Source: Augochlora pura
Lineage: Eukaryota > Arthropoda > Insecta > Hymenoptera > Halictidae
Reading direction: 5' to 3'
NCBI RefSeq assembly: GCF_028453695.1
Contig: NC_135778.1
Coordinates: 8,802,244-8,866,243 of the forward strand
DNA length: 64,000 nt
In this document: piece after piece, positions 19,895-32,319 of the stretch
Layout of the letters: each line of letters begins with the position of its first letter
How positions within the stretch are numbered: the first letter of the stretch is position 1
Notes under the pieces: model-generated
Database searches by the model: none
What the model was told of the DNA's origin: nothing
What the model saw: the letters and a program-made list of their open reading frames with translations, nothing else
Position numbers and translations under genes: made by a program

Positions 19895-21690
19895 CGCAGG
19901 GAACGGCCCGTGCTGTTGCACACGGTTTCGCGCCGTTCGCCCGATGTTCCGGTAATGGACGATAGGAGGAGGTGGATACTCTTTGAGAGTTCAACGAGGG
20001 TATTGATAGGTTCCCATGAAAACCGCCTTGTGCGGGATATGCCGGGCCTTTTTGCCGTGAAATTTTAAGATCGATCGGAGATCGGCCGCAACCTGCGCGC
20101 CAACCTGACGATATCGGCCGCGCTCGAGCCGAGAGCCGGCTCCTCGCGTGGATAACGATTATTATGATCGAGCTACACGCGTTTACTCTAACGTGGAGCT
20201 TGCGCAATTAGCCGCGCGCGCTTCGACGATTTGTTATTTTAACCCTTGCTGATCGTTTAGTGTTTAGTTCTTTATTTAGTTGGAATTTTGGTGTGGGAGA
20301 GGTTCGAGGTTTAGATGAAGTTTAAGTGTTATTAAACAGCTGTTGCAGACACAATTTTGGAAACACAGGTAGAAATGCAGGTGGTGAACAAAATGAACAG
20401 TTTCGCGACAGTGCTGAAAATGTAAGGAATTTTGTTAATTTGAAGTAGTTTCTTCAATTAAATGGAAATTTTAGGGCAGATTTGTGTAGCATCGATTACT
20501 TCTTCCAATGCATTCGTATTCCGTGGATATCTTAATGAAATTAAGAAATTATAATATTGATTAGTGTAATAAAATTTCTCCGTTTGGTTATCACATAGTT
20601 TAATTTAAAATGAGGAGATTTCAACATTCGTCTGGTTAAGTGATAAGTATGGCCACGAGATCAATTTTACACCGATTTTAATTCTCGCTTTCTGCTTTCA
20701 ATAAAGTTACATTTTGTGAACAATTTATTCTAATCTATTTACCTTTACCTAGTTAATATTTAATATTTTAAAAAATAGCAATGTTTTATTCAGTTTAGAA
20801 TGGATATTATATTATTTAATATTATATTAAATGATCTTATGCTAAGTTATTTGTAAAGGAAGTTTATGCAGTCAAATTTCGCATTGATGAATTAGTAGAT
20901 GCATTGCCAGACTTGACACAATTCTGACTAGAGTCTAATAAATAAATGCATTATTTAGTTCGCTTAAACCAAAATAATATTCTATTTCAATGTTATTGAT
21001 ATACAGTTATTAGGACACAAATAGATACAAAATAGCTACCATTTCATTTACCTAACAAATAACAAAAAGAAAAGAAATGCAAGTCGCAGCAACCACAAAA
21101 GAAATCAAGGGTTAAATACAAAGCAAGGGTTAAATTTCCATTTCTGCTACCCTGACATAATCAACCTCTAATTTCCCCCAAAAAACACAAAAAAACTGTC
21201 TCACACCCCACTTTCGAAACAAACAAATCCAATGTCCAAATTGTCCAATCAAAGCCCACCATATTCCGTAGCCACGTGTCCACCGTCGCGTAAAGGGTGG
21301 AGAGCTGCTCCATCAAACTCATCCGCCGCTTCGAGCAGAGAACAACAGAGATCACGACGTCGACGATGAGGCTCCGGGTGACTTTCGCGAGGCTTTCTCG
21401 GTTGGCGATCAGCCGCGTAGCTCGGCCGTGGCAGGAAAAGATTGCGCGGTGGAAAGTAGCGAGCGAGTCGGGCCGAGGTCACCAAGAAAGATGAGGAACA
21501 CGCGCGCGCTGTTCGACGCGGAATCTTTTCGTCCCCGGTGAACGGTCACTTTCACGATGCTCTCACACGCGACGAAAGCTCCCTCGCGGCGCACCGGGTG
21601 CCCACCTCTCTCGCCGGTCCGACATTTTTCAGCCGGGTACACCGAACGTCTCACGGGACTGGGTGGTGACGGTGAAAATATTCCTCGTAC
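19895..21690. other. Unannotated; GC-rich then long AT-rich valley then GC-rich
   Basis: Positions 20240-21280 are AT-rich and empty of convincing ORFs. TTAACCCTTGC at about 20239 and caagggttaa at about 21107 and 21123 resemble isolated TTAA-MITE ends but do not pair convincingly. Confidence 0.45.
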
Positions 21691-21694
21691 GCAA

Positions 21695-22160
21695 CAATAC
21701 TAAGCCAGGGTATAGCCTCCGTAGACTAGCTATCCTTGGACATCGTTTCGTAGGACAGACGTAGAGGTTAGGTGCAGAGTAATAAACACCGCGAGGTTTG
21801 GTAGAAAACTGACTTCATTCGAATTTTGAGGGTGGTATTTATACCCCTCAGCTTTCGAGTCTTGCGGCATGGTTCCCAAAGTGGGCCTAAGCGCAGGGTT
21901 AATCGGGTGATCTGCGTCCGGGTGCGGAGTCTTGTTTGGACCGGAAAGGGCTGAAGAGTTTTCAGTGCCGCGACAATGTGGCGCCGCTTGGTATGTTGTC
22001 CCGATGATGGTCGCAGGAAAAAGGGGTTGCGTCGCGCTAGGTCCGCAGGTTTGGACGGCACGACGATGAGGCGCCAAGGGTGGCATTATCCTGGCGGTCC
22101 GGCAGGTACAAAGACTGGTGTTGCCAGGGTGCGTCACGTACGCGCAAGTCCGACATATTG
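21695..22160 (-). mobile_element. LTR-like segment with TATA box and initiator (minus strand)
   Basis: Read on the minus strand, the segment shows TATAAATA (21836-21843) and, about 32 bases downstream of the first T, an arthropod initiator TCAGTT (21807-21812). GC-rich sequence lies upstream and about 100 bases lie downstream. A candidate 5' end TGTCGGAC maps to 22147-22154. This layout (U3 with a core promoter, short R-U5) resembles a solo LTR of a Gypsy-type retrotransposon. The ends and target duplication are not established. It could instead be a host promoter. Confidence 0.35.
21807..21843 (-). promoter_or_regulatory. Core promoter: TATAAATA plus TCAGTT initiator
   Basis: On the minus strand TATAAATA lies at 21843-21836 and TCAGTT at 21812-21807. 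The A of the initiator is about 33 bases after the first T of the TATA box, close to the usual -30 placement. Transcription would run towards lower coordinates. Both motifs are established arthropod core promoter elements; activity is inferred. Confidence 0.5.
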
Positions 22161-22547
22161 TTCCCCGTGGTGGTGAAATCCTTGACGCCGATTCTGCGGA
22201 ATTGTTACTCGCGCGTATACGGCGGGGATAAGACTGTGTTCGATGGAAATCGAGCGACGAAAGTCGCGGAAAAACAGGATCCGAAGCGGAACGCTCTCGC
22301 GAGCGAGCAAGCGAGCGAGTGAACCAGCGAGCCGGCGATATCGTTTTCTATTAAAAGCGATTCCCCTCGTAAAGTTCCGGCTATTATCCGCAGGCCCCCG
22401 GTAAGCATCTTGTCCGGATAATTGGACCCGATGTTAAGTGGACGTATTCATTTGTTGAAAGCGACGCGGATCCTATCGCCGCCCCGGGACACCGTAAAAC
22501 GAAAATTTATAACGCCGGTTCTCCGCGGAACCGAGCCGAGACCGCGA

Positions 22548-22926
22548 GAAGAGAAAGAGAGAGAGAGAGACAGAGACAGAGAGAGAAAAAGAGAGAGAGA
22601 AAGATAAAGACAGAACAAGAGAAAGAAAAAGAGAGAAAGATAAAGACAGAACAAGAGAAAGAAAAAGAGAGAAAGATAAAGGAGAACAAGAGAAAGAAAA
22701 AGAGAGAAAGATAAAGACAGAACAAGAGAAAGAAAAAGAGAGAAAGAGGCAAAAAAGAGAATGGAAGAGACAAAAAGAGAATGAAAGACAAAAAAGGCGA
22801 AAGACAGAGAAAGAAAGAGCAAGATAGAGAAATAAAGAGAAAGACAGACAAAGAAAGAGCAAAACAGGGAAAGGAAGAGAAAGGCAGAGAATGAAAGAGA
22901 AATATAAAGAGATAGAGAGAGAGGGG
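22548..22926. repeat. Long GA-rich purine tract with ~36-bp substructure
   Basis: About 380 bases of gagaaagataaagacagaaca-type units. 'gataaagacagaacaagaga' recurs at roughly 36-70 base intervals between 22600 and 22740, so part of the tract is a higher-order minisatellite. Reverse ORFs up to 212 codons are Ser/Leu/Phe low-complexity by-products. Confidence 0.88.
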
Positions 22927-22929
22927 AGG

Positions 22930-23540
22930 GGGCTTCCAGGACGAGAGGGGAGAGCACGATAGCCGCGATTCCTTTTCGCCGGGAATGCCCTCTTTTTGTC
23001 CCGTGATATATAGCGGCCTCGGGTGCCGAGTTAATGGCGTCTCGAATCCGCAGCCTCGATAATTATTAGAAATTTCGGATTTTTCCTTTCCGCTCGCTGC
23101 CCCGCAGTAAATCCTCGCCCGACTCGTTTGCATGGCCGGTCCCAAGCAGCGCGCTGTTTCAACCCGGATTTTTTGGAAATCGCGAGACCGTTCCGTCGAA
23201 TTTATATCCTCTCACTAGGCGCGATTTCTGCGCGACAAATCAGAGAATAGTTTATCGACGCGACTGGGAACAAGGCTGCGAAAAGGTTTAATTTTCTTTT
23301 GGAAAAATGGCAATGAAAAAGTATGCCGATCGTTGTAAGTAATGCGTTCGGTCTTGGCTAGACGGCGTGGTTCATAAGCTCGTTAACCCCTTGCACTACT
23401 ATTCCTATTTGTCCTTAATATTTTTAATAATAGGACCAATACAATTTTTGTTTCTTTTATTGTCTTTATGTACTTTTGTTTCTAGACTTTGCTAAGAGAA
23501 GAATTTATCTTTATTTCGTGGTAAAAGATATTAATAATAT
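22930..23540. other. Unannotated; contains an isolated TTAA-MITE-like left end
   Basis: GC-rich to about 23270, then AT-rich. At 23383 TTAA is followed by CCCCTTGCACTACTATTCC, like the left end at 27586, but no right end is seen. Confidence 0.4.
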
Positions 23541-23544
23541 CATG

Positions 23545-23662
23545 GTTTTATAAATTATAGTATATATTGTATATAATTTCTAAATTATAGTATATATAAT
23601 TTATAAATAATAGTATATATAATTTATAAATTATAGTATATATAATTTCTAAATTATAGTAC
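23545..23662. repeat. AT minisatellite (aattatagtatatataattt)
   Basis: Four to five copies of a 23-30 bp unit near aattatagtatatataattt. Individual units are partly self-complementary. Confidence 0.75.
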
Positions 23663-23766
23663 ATAATCAAATTATACAATTAAAGAGTGTACTAAAGTAA
23701 TTACGAAATGCTATAAAAATCCTTATTCGCTGAAAAATACCAAATAATCTTGATATAACCTCTGAA

Positions 23767-23862
23767 TTAAGACGTTTCAAAGACGTTCATTTTAAGACGT
23801 AAAACATTCTAACCTAAAATGGACGTAAAATGGCCGTCTTCAAGACATCCAATGCTTACAAA
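23767..23862. repeat. GACGTC-palindrome dispersed repeat, copy 2
   Basis: It contains aagacgtttcaaagacgttc, 'attttaagacgtaaaacattctaac' (split motif), then 'aaaatggccgtcttcaagac' and 'atccaatgctta', matching the ordered core of copy 1. This copy lacks the extra upstream modules and helps define the core (~95 bp). Confidence 0.7.
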
Positions 23863-25069
23863 TACAGGGTTTTATTTATACAAAGTTATCCAAAAGTACC
23901 TTTAAGATGTTAAATATCTCCCAAACGCCATATTTATTTCTCATCGCTCTCTTTTTATACAATTTTAACAATTGAGTCCTATAATCGTCGTTTTACAGTC
24001 AAAAATATAATTATCGAACATCATCAATATACAATTAAAGAGCGTAATAAAGTACTTAAAATATACTATAAAAATCCGTATTCGCTGAAATATACAATTT
24101 TAACAATAAAATCCTATAACCGAATTATACAATTATAGAGCGTGTTACAGCAATTGAAATATACTATAAAAATCCATATTCGCTGAAAAAAAATACGTTT
24201 ATTGGGACTGATAAATTCCATGAAAATCCCCCGAAGCCGGCCAATTAGAAAGGTATGTACAGCGCGTAGATCGTAACCGAATCTCGACGAGAGAAAGAAG
24301 CTCGCTACCGCGGGCGACCGTCGAAGAAAATACGAGGACACGATTGATTTGCGATCGATTCTAGGAGGCTCGCGTGTTCGCGCGATCCCAGTTAGGGAGA
24401 CACATATATATCTCTAGCAGGGAAAGAAGCAAAAGAACGACCCCCGGCGATTTGTCCCACAATTCATCGACAATTAGAGGCTCGCGAGGGTCCAGCCCGA
24501 CGAGGATCGATCGCCCCGTATTCATTTACTTTCGCCGGCGAAATTATCCGGCGGCGTCCAATTATCCGTCCGATCCGTAAGGAATCCGCGATCCGTATCG
24601 ATCCGATAAGGATCTCCTCGCGTACACGGAGCAGCCACCGCCGCGGCTTCTCTCGACACACCGCCCCGCCGTTATATATCCGCGGAGCGAGAGGTTCGGC
24701 CGGTAACGGGTCGCCCCGTTGTTTCCTCGCGCCTCGATACACATCCGATCCAGTTTCGTGTGGATCGTGCGAACCGGCTGCAATCGAGTTTCGCACAAAT
24801 CGCGCGGGCAGCCCGGCTCCATGCTCGATCACGGGGGGGCGGGGAGGGGGCGGTGCGGCGGCGGCGACGCTTTAAAATCGCGTCTTTATTTCTTGCCGAG
24901 CCGTGCCGAGCCGTGTCACCGTGACCTTCTTTCGGCGGCCGCCTTCCAGAAATCCCCGCGATCTAGCAACGCGAAAATCTATCGATAGCGGGACGATATG
25001 CTCGATCGGTGAATACATGTCCTTACGAAACGTCGTGACCGTGTACTGTTAATTAATATTCTTCAACTT
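23863..25069. other. Unannotated; AT-rich then CpG-rich
   Basis: AT-rich to about 24220 with two related 'attatacaattaaagagcgt' stretches (near 23670 and 24025, also 24124), then CpG-rich with two-strand spurious ORFs. No recognised gene. Confidence 0.45.
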
Positions 25070-25073
25070 TTAA

Positions 25074-25292
25074 CCCTTTGCACTCGAAGCCATTTTAAGC
25101 TTTGTTTCAAAATTGCTATTTTGACCAGCTGTAGTACAGTACTTAGTATAATTTGCTATATGAGATTGAGTCTTTTGATTCGTAAAACTGTTACGCTTTT
25201 AACAAAAGGGTCTTTAATAATGCCAACGTTATTTTGTTAATCATTTAACAATTTTCATTGGCGCTCCAGAGGCGCCACTCGAGTGCAAAGGG
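25074..25292. mobile_element. piggyBac-like MITE with 14-bp perfect inverted ends
   Basis: Flanked by TTAA (25070-25073 and 25293-25296). The left end is CCCTTTGCACTCGA and the right end its exact inverse, TCGAGTGCAAAGGG. It is 219 bp, AT-rich inside, and non-coding. This is the cleanest copy of the family and can serve as its reference. Confidence 0.88.
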
Positions 25293-25296
25293 TTAA

Positions 25297-26356
25297 TAGC
25301 CGCGAGGTGATAGGTTGGTCGATTTCGATTTCGACCACTTAGAGCGCTCAAATTTTTGAGAATTGAACCGGATAAATTATTGTTACGTTAGTATGTAAGG
25401 AATATATAGAAAAATATGTTTGCAAAAATTGCTAGATGGAGTTTAGAAATGTTGCAAGTAGATTACGGATTTTATAGATATATAATTTGAAAATATTATT
25501 GCATTAATTTCGCTCTACTGTCTTCATTAAAGGAAGAAATGCCTTTTATGTAATTCCTGTTCCATCTAAGAGGAGATGAACATTTTTTTTTATACAAAGA
25601 TCCATCTAGCTATAAACATCGTGAAAAATAGTAAAATTGAGAAAATGCCGCGTTGGAATAGTGTAAAATAGTTGCAAAAGAAATATCGAACGCCACTGAG
25701 ATTTACAGATCAAATTGGCGAGACTCTAGTTACTCAATATTAATAGTTACTTAATATTATATAATATATATAATATATGTCAATATAATAGTTACTTTAC
25801 ATTTACACGCCATAATGTTTACGCTATTTTACATTACACTTCTTTACAATTGCAACTCCATCGCCAATTTTCGACCGTTTCTTCGCATTTATCGTCTCGC
25901 CATATTTTCTAAGAAATAAGAACAATTTTTTCGGCAACGCGAACAGCCAGATTTCTCTCGATTCGCTGCGCAAAATTCGCTCCGGACAGCGGGATTTTTT
26001 TCGCTCTTGTTCACCCTGCTCGATCGTTTCGATCTTTCTTTAAATCGCGCAGCAGGCACGACTCGACCGAATTCGAACAGCACGGGGGGTCGGTCTTGCG
26101 AGTGATTACGATGGCTGGATCACCAAATCGTGGGAACTCGTTTCGATGAAAATCGCGTCGGAAGGTCGAGGAACTCTCGGAGTCGATATGGTCGGCGGCT
26201 TCTGTCGTTGGCTGATCGACGAGGATGACGAATCTCCGCGATGATCGTGGAATCGGTTGTGTTACAGGTAGCGAAACAATCGCGATCTATAGACGATTTC
26301 GGTTCACCCGGCCTTCGAATCGGTCGCGCGCTGTGTCATCTTGTCGCCTGACCGAG
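25297..26356. other. Unannotated AT-rich stretch
   Basis: AT-rich to about 25850, then moderate GC. No ORF of note, no recognised RNA gene. Confidence 0.45.
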
Positions 26357-26470
26357 GAAGCCTTTTGTATGCCTTTCTTAAGCCTTTTTTAAGCTTTCTT
26401 TAAGCCTTTCTTAAGCTTTTTTTTAGACTTTTTTAAAGCTTTTTTAAGGCGTTCTTTAAGACTTTTTTTC
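26357..26470. repeat. T-rich ~12-bp minisatellite (aagcctttctt)
   Basis: About nine imperfect units of ttaagcctttct / ttaagctttttt. A short AAGCTT-containing array with gradual divergence. Confidence 0.78.
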
Positions 26471-27580
26471 GAACCGCGACGAATCTACTGTGTCTGTTAC
26501 ATTAAGGAGCATACATATAGCACCCCTCCCCCCATATTCGAAGTTCTGGTTTATGTGATAAAATTATGTTTATATCAAGATTAATTGGACGTTTCGAAAT
26601 TAATTTTAAGAAAATTATTGCTTTAGCAACTTCGGGACAATTAGGATTTGTAATAGTAATTTTGAATATTGGTTCTGTATATTATATAAGAATTATAGTT
26701 GTAATTCTATTATATATGAATCATAATTATAATACTATTATATAAGAATTATAATTATATCAAAAAAACTTCATGAATCAGATGACAAATAAAAAAGAAA
26801 CAATGACATAAACTATGCAAATATAAATATAGATATAACCTATTATACAAAATCATCCCTGAAGAAGTTAAAAACTTTCACCATATTTATAATCCATTAC
26901 ACCCTTTCAACCTACCTGATCGACCTTCCCGCGTTCGTCTCCAAAACACCAAAACACCTAAAAACATAGTTACTGTCATAGTTATGTTCCTCATACCATT
27001 GTAAGCAAAGCATTCGCGGGCGCGCGCTACTTCGCCGAACACTTTGTTCTCCCGGTGGCATTGGCATTATTTACCGATCCCGTACTTTGTATCTTATTCT
27101 TATCCCGCGCGCCGGTCTCTTAGATTCCGCGGACCGATTACGGCTCTACGCGGCCGCGCTGGAGGTAAATCGTGCGCCGCATGTGTGTGCTAATAGGGTT
27201 TCAATTTGCCAGTTTATGGGAACGCGGAGCCGTATCCTGGATACGCGTACTCGGCGGCGGAGTTACAATGTGGCGAGAAGCCGGGTGGATACCCGTCATA
27301 GTAAATTCCGCCGGCAATTTTATGCTTGACTGGGCGCCCCGCGCGTTCACCGCGCGCCGATCCGCCCGAGATTATTCATAATTAATAATCGAACCGAAAT
27401 ACGCGCGTCGGATTGGTTGTCCGCGGCCGGGTTTGTCCGCGTTCTAATCTCTCTATCGGGGAAGGCAGATCGCTGGCGAAAACCTGGGCGATCGACCATC
27501 GATGGAAAACGCGAAATCCGTGGTCACGTGGTGGTTGATGCAGAATTTATGCACCTGCGACAACGAGCGCACTTCGTAAA
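26471..27580. other. Unannotated stretch
   Basis: AT-rich to about 27010, then GC-rich (27020-27540) with short forward ORFs lacking recognisable domains. Confidence 0.45.
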
Positions 27581-27585
27581 CAACG

Positions 27586-27626
27586 TTAACCCCTTGCACT
27601 ATAATAACGAGTCAGACTCATTACAC
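27586..27626. mobile_element. Truncated TTAA-MITE left end
   Basis: TTAA (27586-27589) followed by CCCCTTGCACTATAATAACG and 'agtcagactc'. The same segment occurs at about 45271-45300. No right end; it runs into a 23-bp tandem repeat. Confidence 0.5.
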
Positions 27627-27695
27627 TATAATTTAAAAATTATATATACTATCATTTAAAAATTATATATACAATCATTTAAAAATTATATATAC
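27627..27695. repeat. Three exact-length 23-bp units
   Basis: Three head-to-tail units of about atcatttaaaaattatatat plus 'ac'. The array ends exactly where the next transposon's CAG terminus starts. Confidence 0.85.
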
Positions 27696-28257
27696 AGTCA
27701 AACCTGTTTTTGTGCGGTAGATAGGGATCGCACAAAAAAAAGAATATTCGGAAACTTCATAAATAGCTATAAGAAATAATTTTTTACAACGTATTAAAGA
27801 AAATTTTTTTTATGCGGTAGAGAGGGACTGCATAAAAAAGTCTCACTTGGAAAATATGTCAAAGCTTCACGAAATAGCAAGAAAGTGCTTACCAAACAAA
27901 ACAAATAATTAAATTACACATTGAAACATTTAAAACAATTTTAATTTCTAATTTTAAATTGAACATACTACAGTTGACTTATTTTTTAAATCTCGCACAA
28001 TAAAATCATATACGAAATATGTAGTCGTCTTCATAAAATTTAATACAAATTCAACTTCCTTTGAAATTTATTCTTACATCTTACATTTTTACAGCACTTC
28101 CTGTATAGAATAATAGAATATTCCCTAATAGAATAATATTCTACATAGAAAATACAATTTGTATTTTACACTCGCGTGCGAATATTTTTTTGTTTCGAAG
28201 AAAAGTTTTTGATAAAGTTTCGCATAAAAAAAGACAGCACAGAAACAGGTTTGTCTG
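27695..28257. mobile_element. pogo/Tigger-like non-autonomous element
   Basis: The left terminus CAGTCAAACCTGTTTTTGTG and the right terminus (reverse complement CAGACAAACCTGTTTCTGTG) agree at 18 of 20 positions. TA precedes the left end; the right flank is AA, so a TA target duplication would need one change. About 563 bp, AT-rich, no transposase. Two hairpins (27707-27738 and 27804-27839) repeat the subterminal TGCGGTAGA motif. CAG-starting ends with a TA target are typical of pogo/Tigger elements; the assignment is inferred. Confidence 0.65.
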
Positions 28258-30140
28258 AACTCGTCCCCTCGCGCGTCGGATTTCCGCGATCGAAAGACGT
28301 CGCTGGGCGCGCGGGCAAAAGCGGCATCCAGCGGAGCGTGTAAACGCGTTAACGTGCTATTTGTCGAAGCAATTAAGCATGCTCCCGCGACACAGGGCCC
28401 CCCGATCGGCTAACAATAAGTTACCCGGTGTCCGCCTAGTAACGCGGGGTCTCGCAAATTTCTCTTCCTCTTTCTCTTGTCAGAGGCGGGCATATCTCGC
28501 GGGCGCACCGGTAAAAGCCGGTCGTCGACGGCGCAGTACAGTTTCGCGGCATAACTCGCGTTAATCCGACGTGTCCGCGTGAACACCGCGTGACAAGTCC
28601 CGCGCTTTCATTGGGGCCGGCCGACGCGGATCACGGAGCCTCGCGCGGCGCGCGGGAAGGACTCTACGCTCGTTTATCTGCCAGGCTGCGCGTCGAGTCC
28701 TTAATCCGGTCCGCGCGCGCGCGCCCGCGAGCACCTCGACGGTTTTCGAGCGTGGAAATATCAACGGGGCTAGCCTCTATAAATCTTCCGGGGTGCCGGT
28801 CCCCTTCTAATTATCCCGGGGAACCCGAAGAGTCCAAGGAACCCGAGAGGAGCCCGAAGAACCGCGGGAGTCGACCTCGCGGAGAGACCGCGAAAGTCAA
28901 CCCCCTCCGCCTCTGTGGTCGACTTTGTTCGCTTTGTTCGCTCGGCTCGATCGGATCCGAGGTAGAATCCGGGCTCGATCGACGCCGCTCATTTCTTAGG
29001 AGTCATCCCCGGAGCTCCGTTCGTTGGCTTATAACCGATGACGCATCGGTTTCTGCGGCCGTGATTCACGGATCATCCCCCCCGTGTGGTCGCGCCTACC
29101 GACTTCCCAGAAACAGCTTGTTGATGGTCGATGCTCCCTCTCGATCCCAACTTTCTGATGGGAATCCCGGAAATTCGATGGCGAAGGAGGTGAGTCATCG
29201 GGACGCGCCGATATCTTTGTTGCTACGGGAAGTGATCGTTGTTCTAAGTTGATCGCGTTATGGTGTGTATGGACTTCGAGGGGATTGTAACTTGTGTTGT
29301 CGAAGCGAAGATTAATAATTTGGGAGTTGGTGATACTGAGTGGATGGCGATATCTAATGATTGAAATTAGACATTCTTTTGTTCTTTATTATTCATGTAT
29401 GAATATATTATTAATTATGTTAATAATTGTGAACAGACTCGTAGATATTTTATTATTGTAAAATATCGTTAAAAGAAAAATATTAATATTAAATATAAAT
29501 GTTAGTAAATTATGTTGGAATTATATTATATTTATTTTCGTTAAGTGTAGTTCAAAATAAAAGTAAATGATCTGTTCATTGAAATCGCAGATTCTCTGAT
29601 TCTGTACTAATATTAATATTTCATATTTACATTTTTATATTATTCTATAATTATATTTTAGTATTCTAGTATTAGTATTCTCTCTTTCATTTTATCAAAT
29701 AAAATATTAATATAAAATATTAAATAGTATTCGTATTAGTATTCTCTGTTTAATTTTATTAAATATAATACTAATATTGAATACTAATATTAGCATGGAA
29801 TAAGTGAGTCAGAGATTTAGTTGAACAGTTTACATAAACTTTTGTAAATATTTTATGATACTAGCTGCAAATTCGTGTCTATTATTAACAATTCGAAATG
29901 TCCTGTAAAATAGGTGAATGATTCTAAATCTCGACGAGTAAAACTAGGTTTAAAAGGACAGTGCTAACCTAGCAAGTCTAAGAGAAGCATATTGTTCATT
30001 TTGACATAAAATAAATTAGATTATGGACTAAAGAAATTACATATAATATAATATAATTATAGAACCTACAATACTTTTACTAATATATAATTATATGTAA
30101 TATAATTCAATATATATAATTATGGATATATGCATACATA
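28258..30140. other. Unannotated; CpG-rich block then AT-rich desert
   Basis: Positions 28260-29250 are CpG-rich with a 220-codon forward ORF (28590-29252) of Arg/Ser/Pro-rich composition, overlapped by reverse ORFs and without a domain. From 29300 to 30150 the sequence is very AT-rich, with 'tattagtattctct' and 'aatattaatat' low-complexity repeats. Confidence 0.45.
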
Positions 30141-30149
30141 ATACCATAT

Positions 30150-31000
30150 ACATTTTGTCAGCGGACACTGCGCCGAGTGCGTAACATCCACGTAGCCCTC
30201 GCAAGTCCTCTCAAACTTACATTCGTCGAAGTCCAAGCCCTCGTCGGAACCGTCACTCGCGACGACTCCGCGAGCCCCTTTAAATTTGACTAATGTCCGA
30301 AACGATTCCCGAACGTCTGCTACGACTGAATCGGTCGAAAACCTGCCGCAAAATAGAGGGGAATGAAAGCCAGCCCGCGCTCTCTCCCTATCTGCGGGTT
30401 TTGCAGAGCCCTTCTATCCCCCCCTCCCCTCCCCTCCCTCCGCATTATTGTCCGCGATCGCGAATGGACACGTCGGCCCCGCTCTGCTCTGAAAGAAGCT
30501 GAAAACGGGATAAAGAGCCGGCAGAAAGGAAACAGGGTAAAAAGGGGAGTCGAGGTGAAAAGGGAAGAAAAAGTGGCCGCCCCGGTGAATGCGGCAACGA
30601 AGAAAAAAGAAAGGAAAAAGAGGAGATCGCCGGCGATGGACGGACGAACCGTGGAGGAGGGGGCGGCGAGCGCAACCCCTACGGCTCCTGCGGGGGTGCC
30701 GAACCAATTTTAATGGCCGAACTGGACTCTGACCCGTCAAACTATACTGTACGTTCGATACGTAATCGAATATTCGACTACGGAGTCCCTTCAAGTTATT
30801 TTATAAATAAGCGAAAAGCGATGTCCGATGTACAGCGATTGTCGCTGTAATTAGATTGCGGATCGTTTTGTAAAATGGGAACGTTTTTTAACAGAAATTC
30901 TTTTTGTTTACAGTAATTACTGTGAATTTAGTAGAATTTATAGACCGTAGATTTTATGCATTTATGACAAGGTTTAACAATTTATGACAATTGCCGTTAC
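30150..31000. other. Unannotated GC-rich island
   Basis: A GC-rich segment with C-rich and A/G-rich patches near 30415-30440 and 30530-30640. ORFs occur on both strands, with no recognisable domain. Confidence 0.45.
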
Positions 31001-32319
31001 GATTTAACTACATTAATAGTGATACATGTAATTGTAATTAATAATATTATATATACATGTAATTAATAGTAGTATATGTATCATTGCTATTAATAGTAAT
31101 AAATATAGCTAATATTAATAGTAACATACAATATTATATTACTATTAATAATTACGATTTAAAATAGTGAAAACTTCGGAAGAATTGGAAAATGTCGACA
31201 ATGTATTATTTTTAATCTACTAAAATGGTTAAAGAAAGATTTTATTTTGCATAAAAATCCGCAATCTAACAGTATACAATCATGCTAGAATACATTAAAT
31301 ATTTCATCTATCTTCAATTGCACCTCGAAACAAAAAAATATATAACATAACCTGGCACTACTAAGAAGGAATACCGCACTATGAACCGTGTCGCGTAAAA
31401 ATTAATTCCTGGATTAACAAATTAACATCATCCATAGGATCATTGCAAAATGAATAGACGAAACAGCTAACAAAAACACTAAAATTACCTTCGCATCAAC
31501 CTTGTAAATTCACATAAAAATTCTTCGCCTATTTCACGGCGCCAAAGCGAAGTAATCGTCGCAAGACACCGGCGCCATTAATGTTCGTCGCATCGAGACG
31601 GCGAGCCGTATTGCTCTCACCGCGAGCTGCCGCTCCAGAAATCGTCGATCTCGCATAAAGGCTCTCCCGCTACCGAGTGACAATAATAAGTGAGCCCGGT
31701 TCTGCAGCGGCAAGTCGCAGTTCACAGCGTGGAGATTTCCGGTGGAACGTCGAACGGGAAAGCTGGCGCGCGTGGGCGGAGAGCCGCCGCCGTTAAAATA
31801 CACCGTGCGTCCAATAACGCGTGAAAACTCGGAGACACCGGCATCAATAGCGTCTCAGTTCGATGGCGAAGGAGACGCATGTTCCCCCCCGTGCGCCTAC
31901 GAGGGGTAGGCGCCCCGAGGATCCGCTTCTTCAACATGCTGACGCGGGATTGACGCACCGACTACGCGCGCGTACGCGAATTTCCCATCGTGCTCGCGTG
32001 GGAGGCGGCAAACCCGCATTGTATCGTTTCCTCGAACGAAACATGGATCAGAGGAACTCAACCCCCTAGCTCCCCCCTTTACCGTTCCCCTCGCCGATCC
32101 GCGCCGCCCACGCCCCGGATATGATGGGTCCGCCGTGATTCTTCCCTTTTTCTGCGGAGAGCCAGACTCCGGCTCGGCGACCGCTTTCACCGAAGATCCC
32201 AATCTTTTTGGTGTTCACATAGGATCCATAGAATTCTTGAGCCAGACCAATCGGGGAACGGGACAATTTATGTGTCGCGCGCAGGCATCCGGTTCAGGGG
32301 CAGACGCGGCAAGCGTGGA
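31001..32319. other. Unannotated; AT-rich with an imperfect inverted repeat, then GC-rich
   Basis: At 31012-31095, 'attaatagtgatacat' is roughly inverted as 'atgtatcattgctattaat', giving a weak hairpin in AT-rich DNA. Positions 31540-32319 are GC-rich with two-strand ORFs and no recognised gene. Confidence 0.4.

Noticed and set aside
19478..20207. Reverse ORFs of 147-227 codons with repeated Met-His-Arg strings
   Set aside because: They are produced by the CCGGTGCATCGTAT minisatellite and (CCG)n, and three frames are open at once.
20239..21116. Possible ~870-bp TTAA element (TTAACCCTTGC left, caagggttaa right)
   Set aside because: The two ends share only CCCTTG and the interior has no family similarity. 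Chance matching to a short motif is likely.
22507..23145. 212-codon reverse ORF of Ser/Leu/Phe residues
   Set aside because: It is a translation of the GA-rich tract on the opposite strand.
28590..29252. 220-codon forward ORF
   Set aside because: Arg/Ser/Pro-rich, in CpG-dense DNA with overlapping reverse ORFs, no domain.
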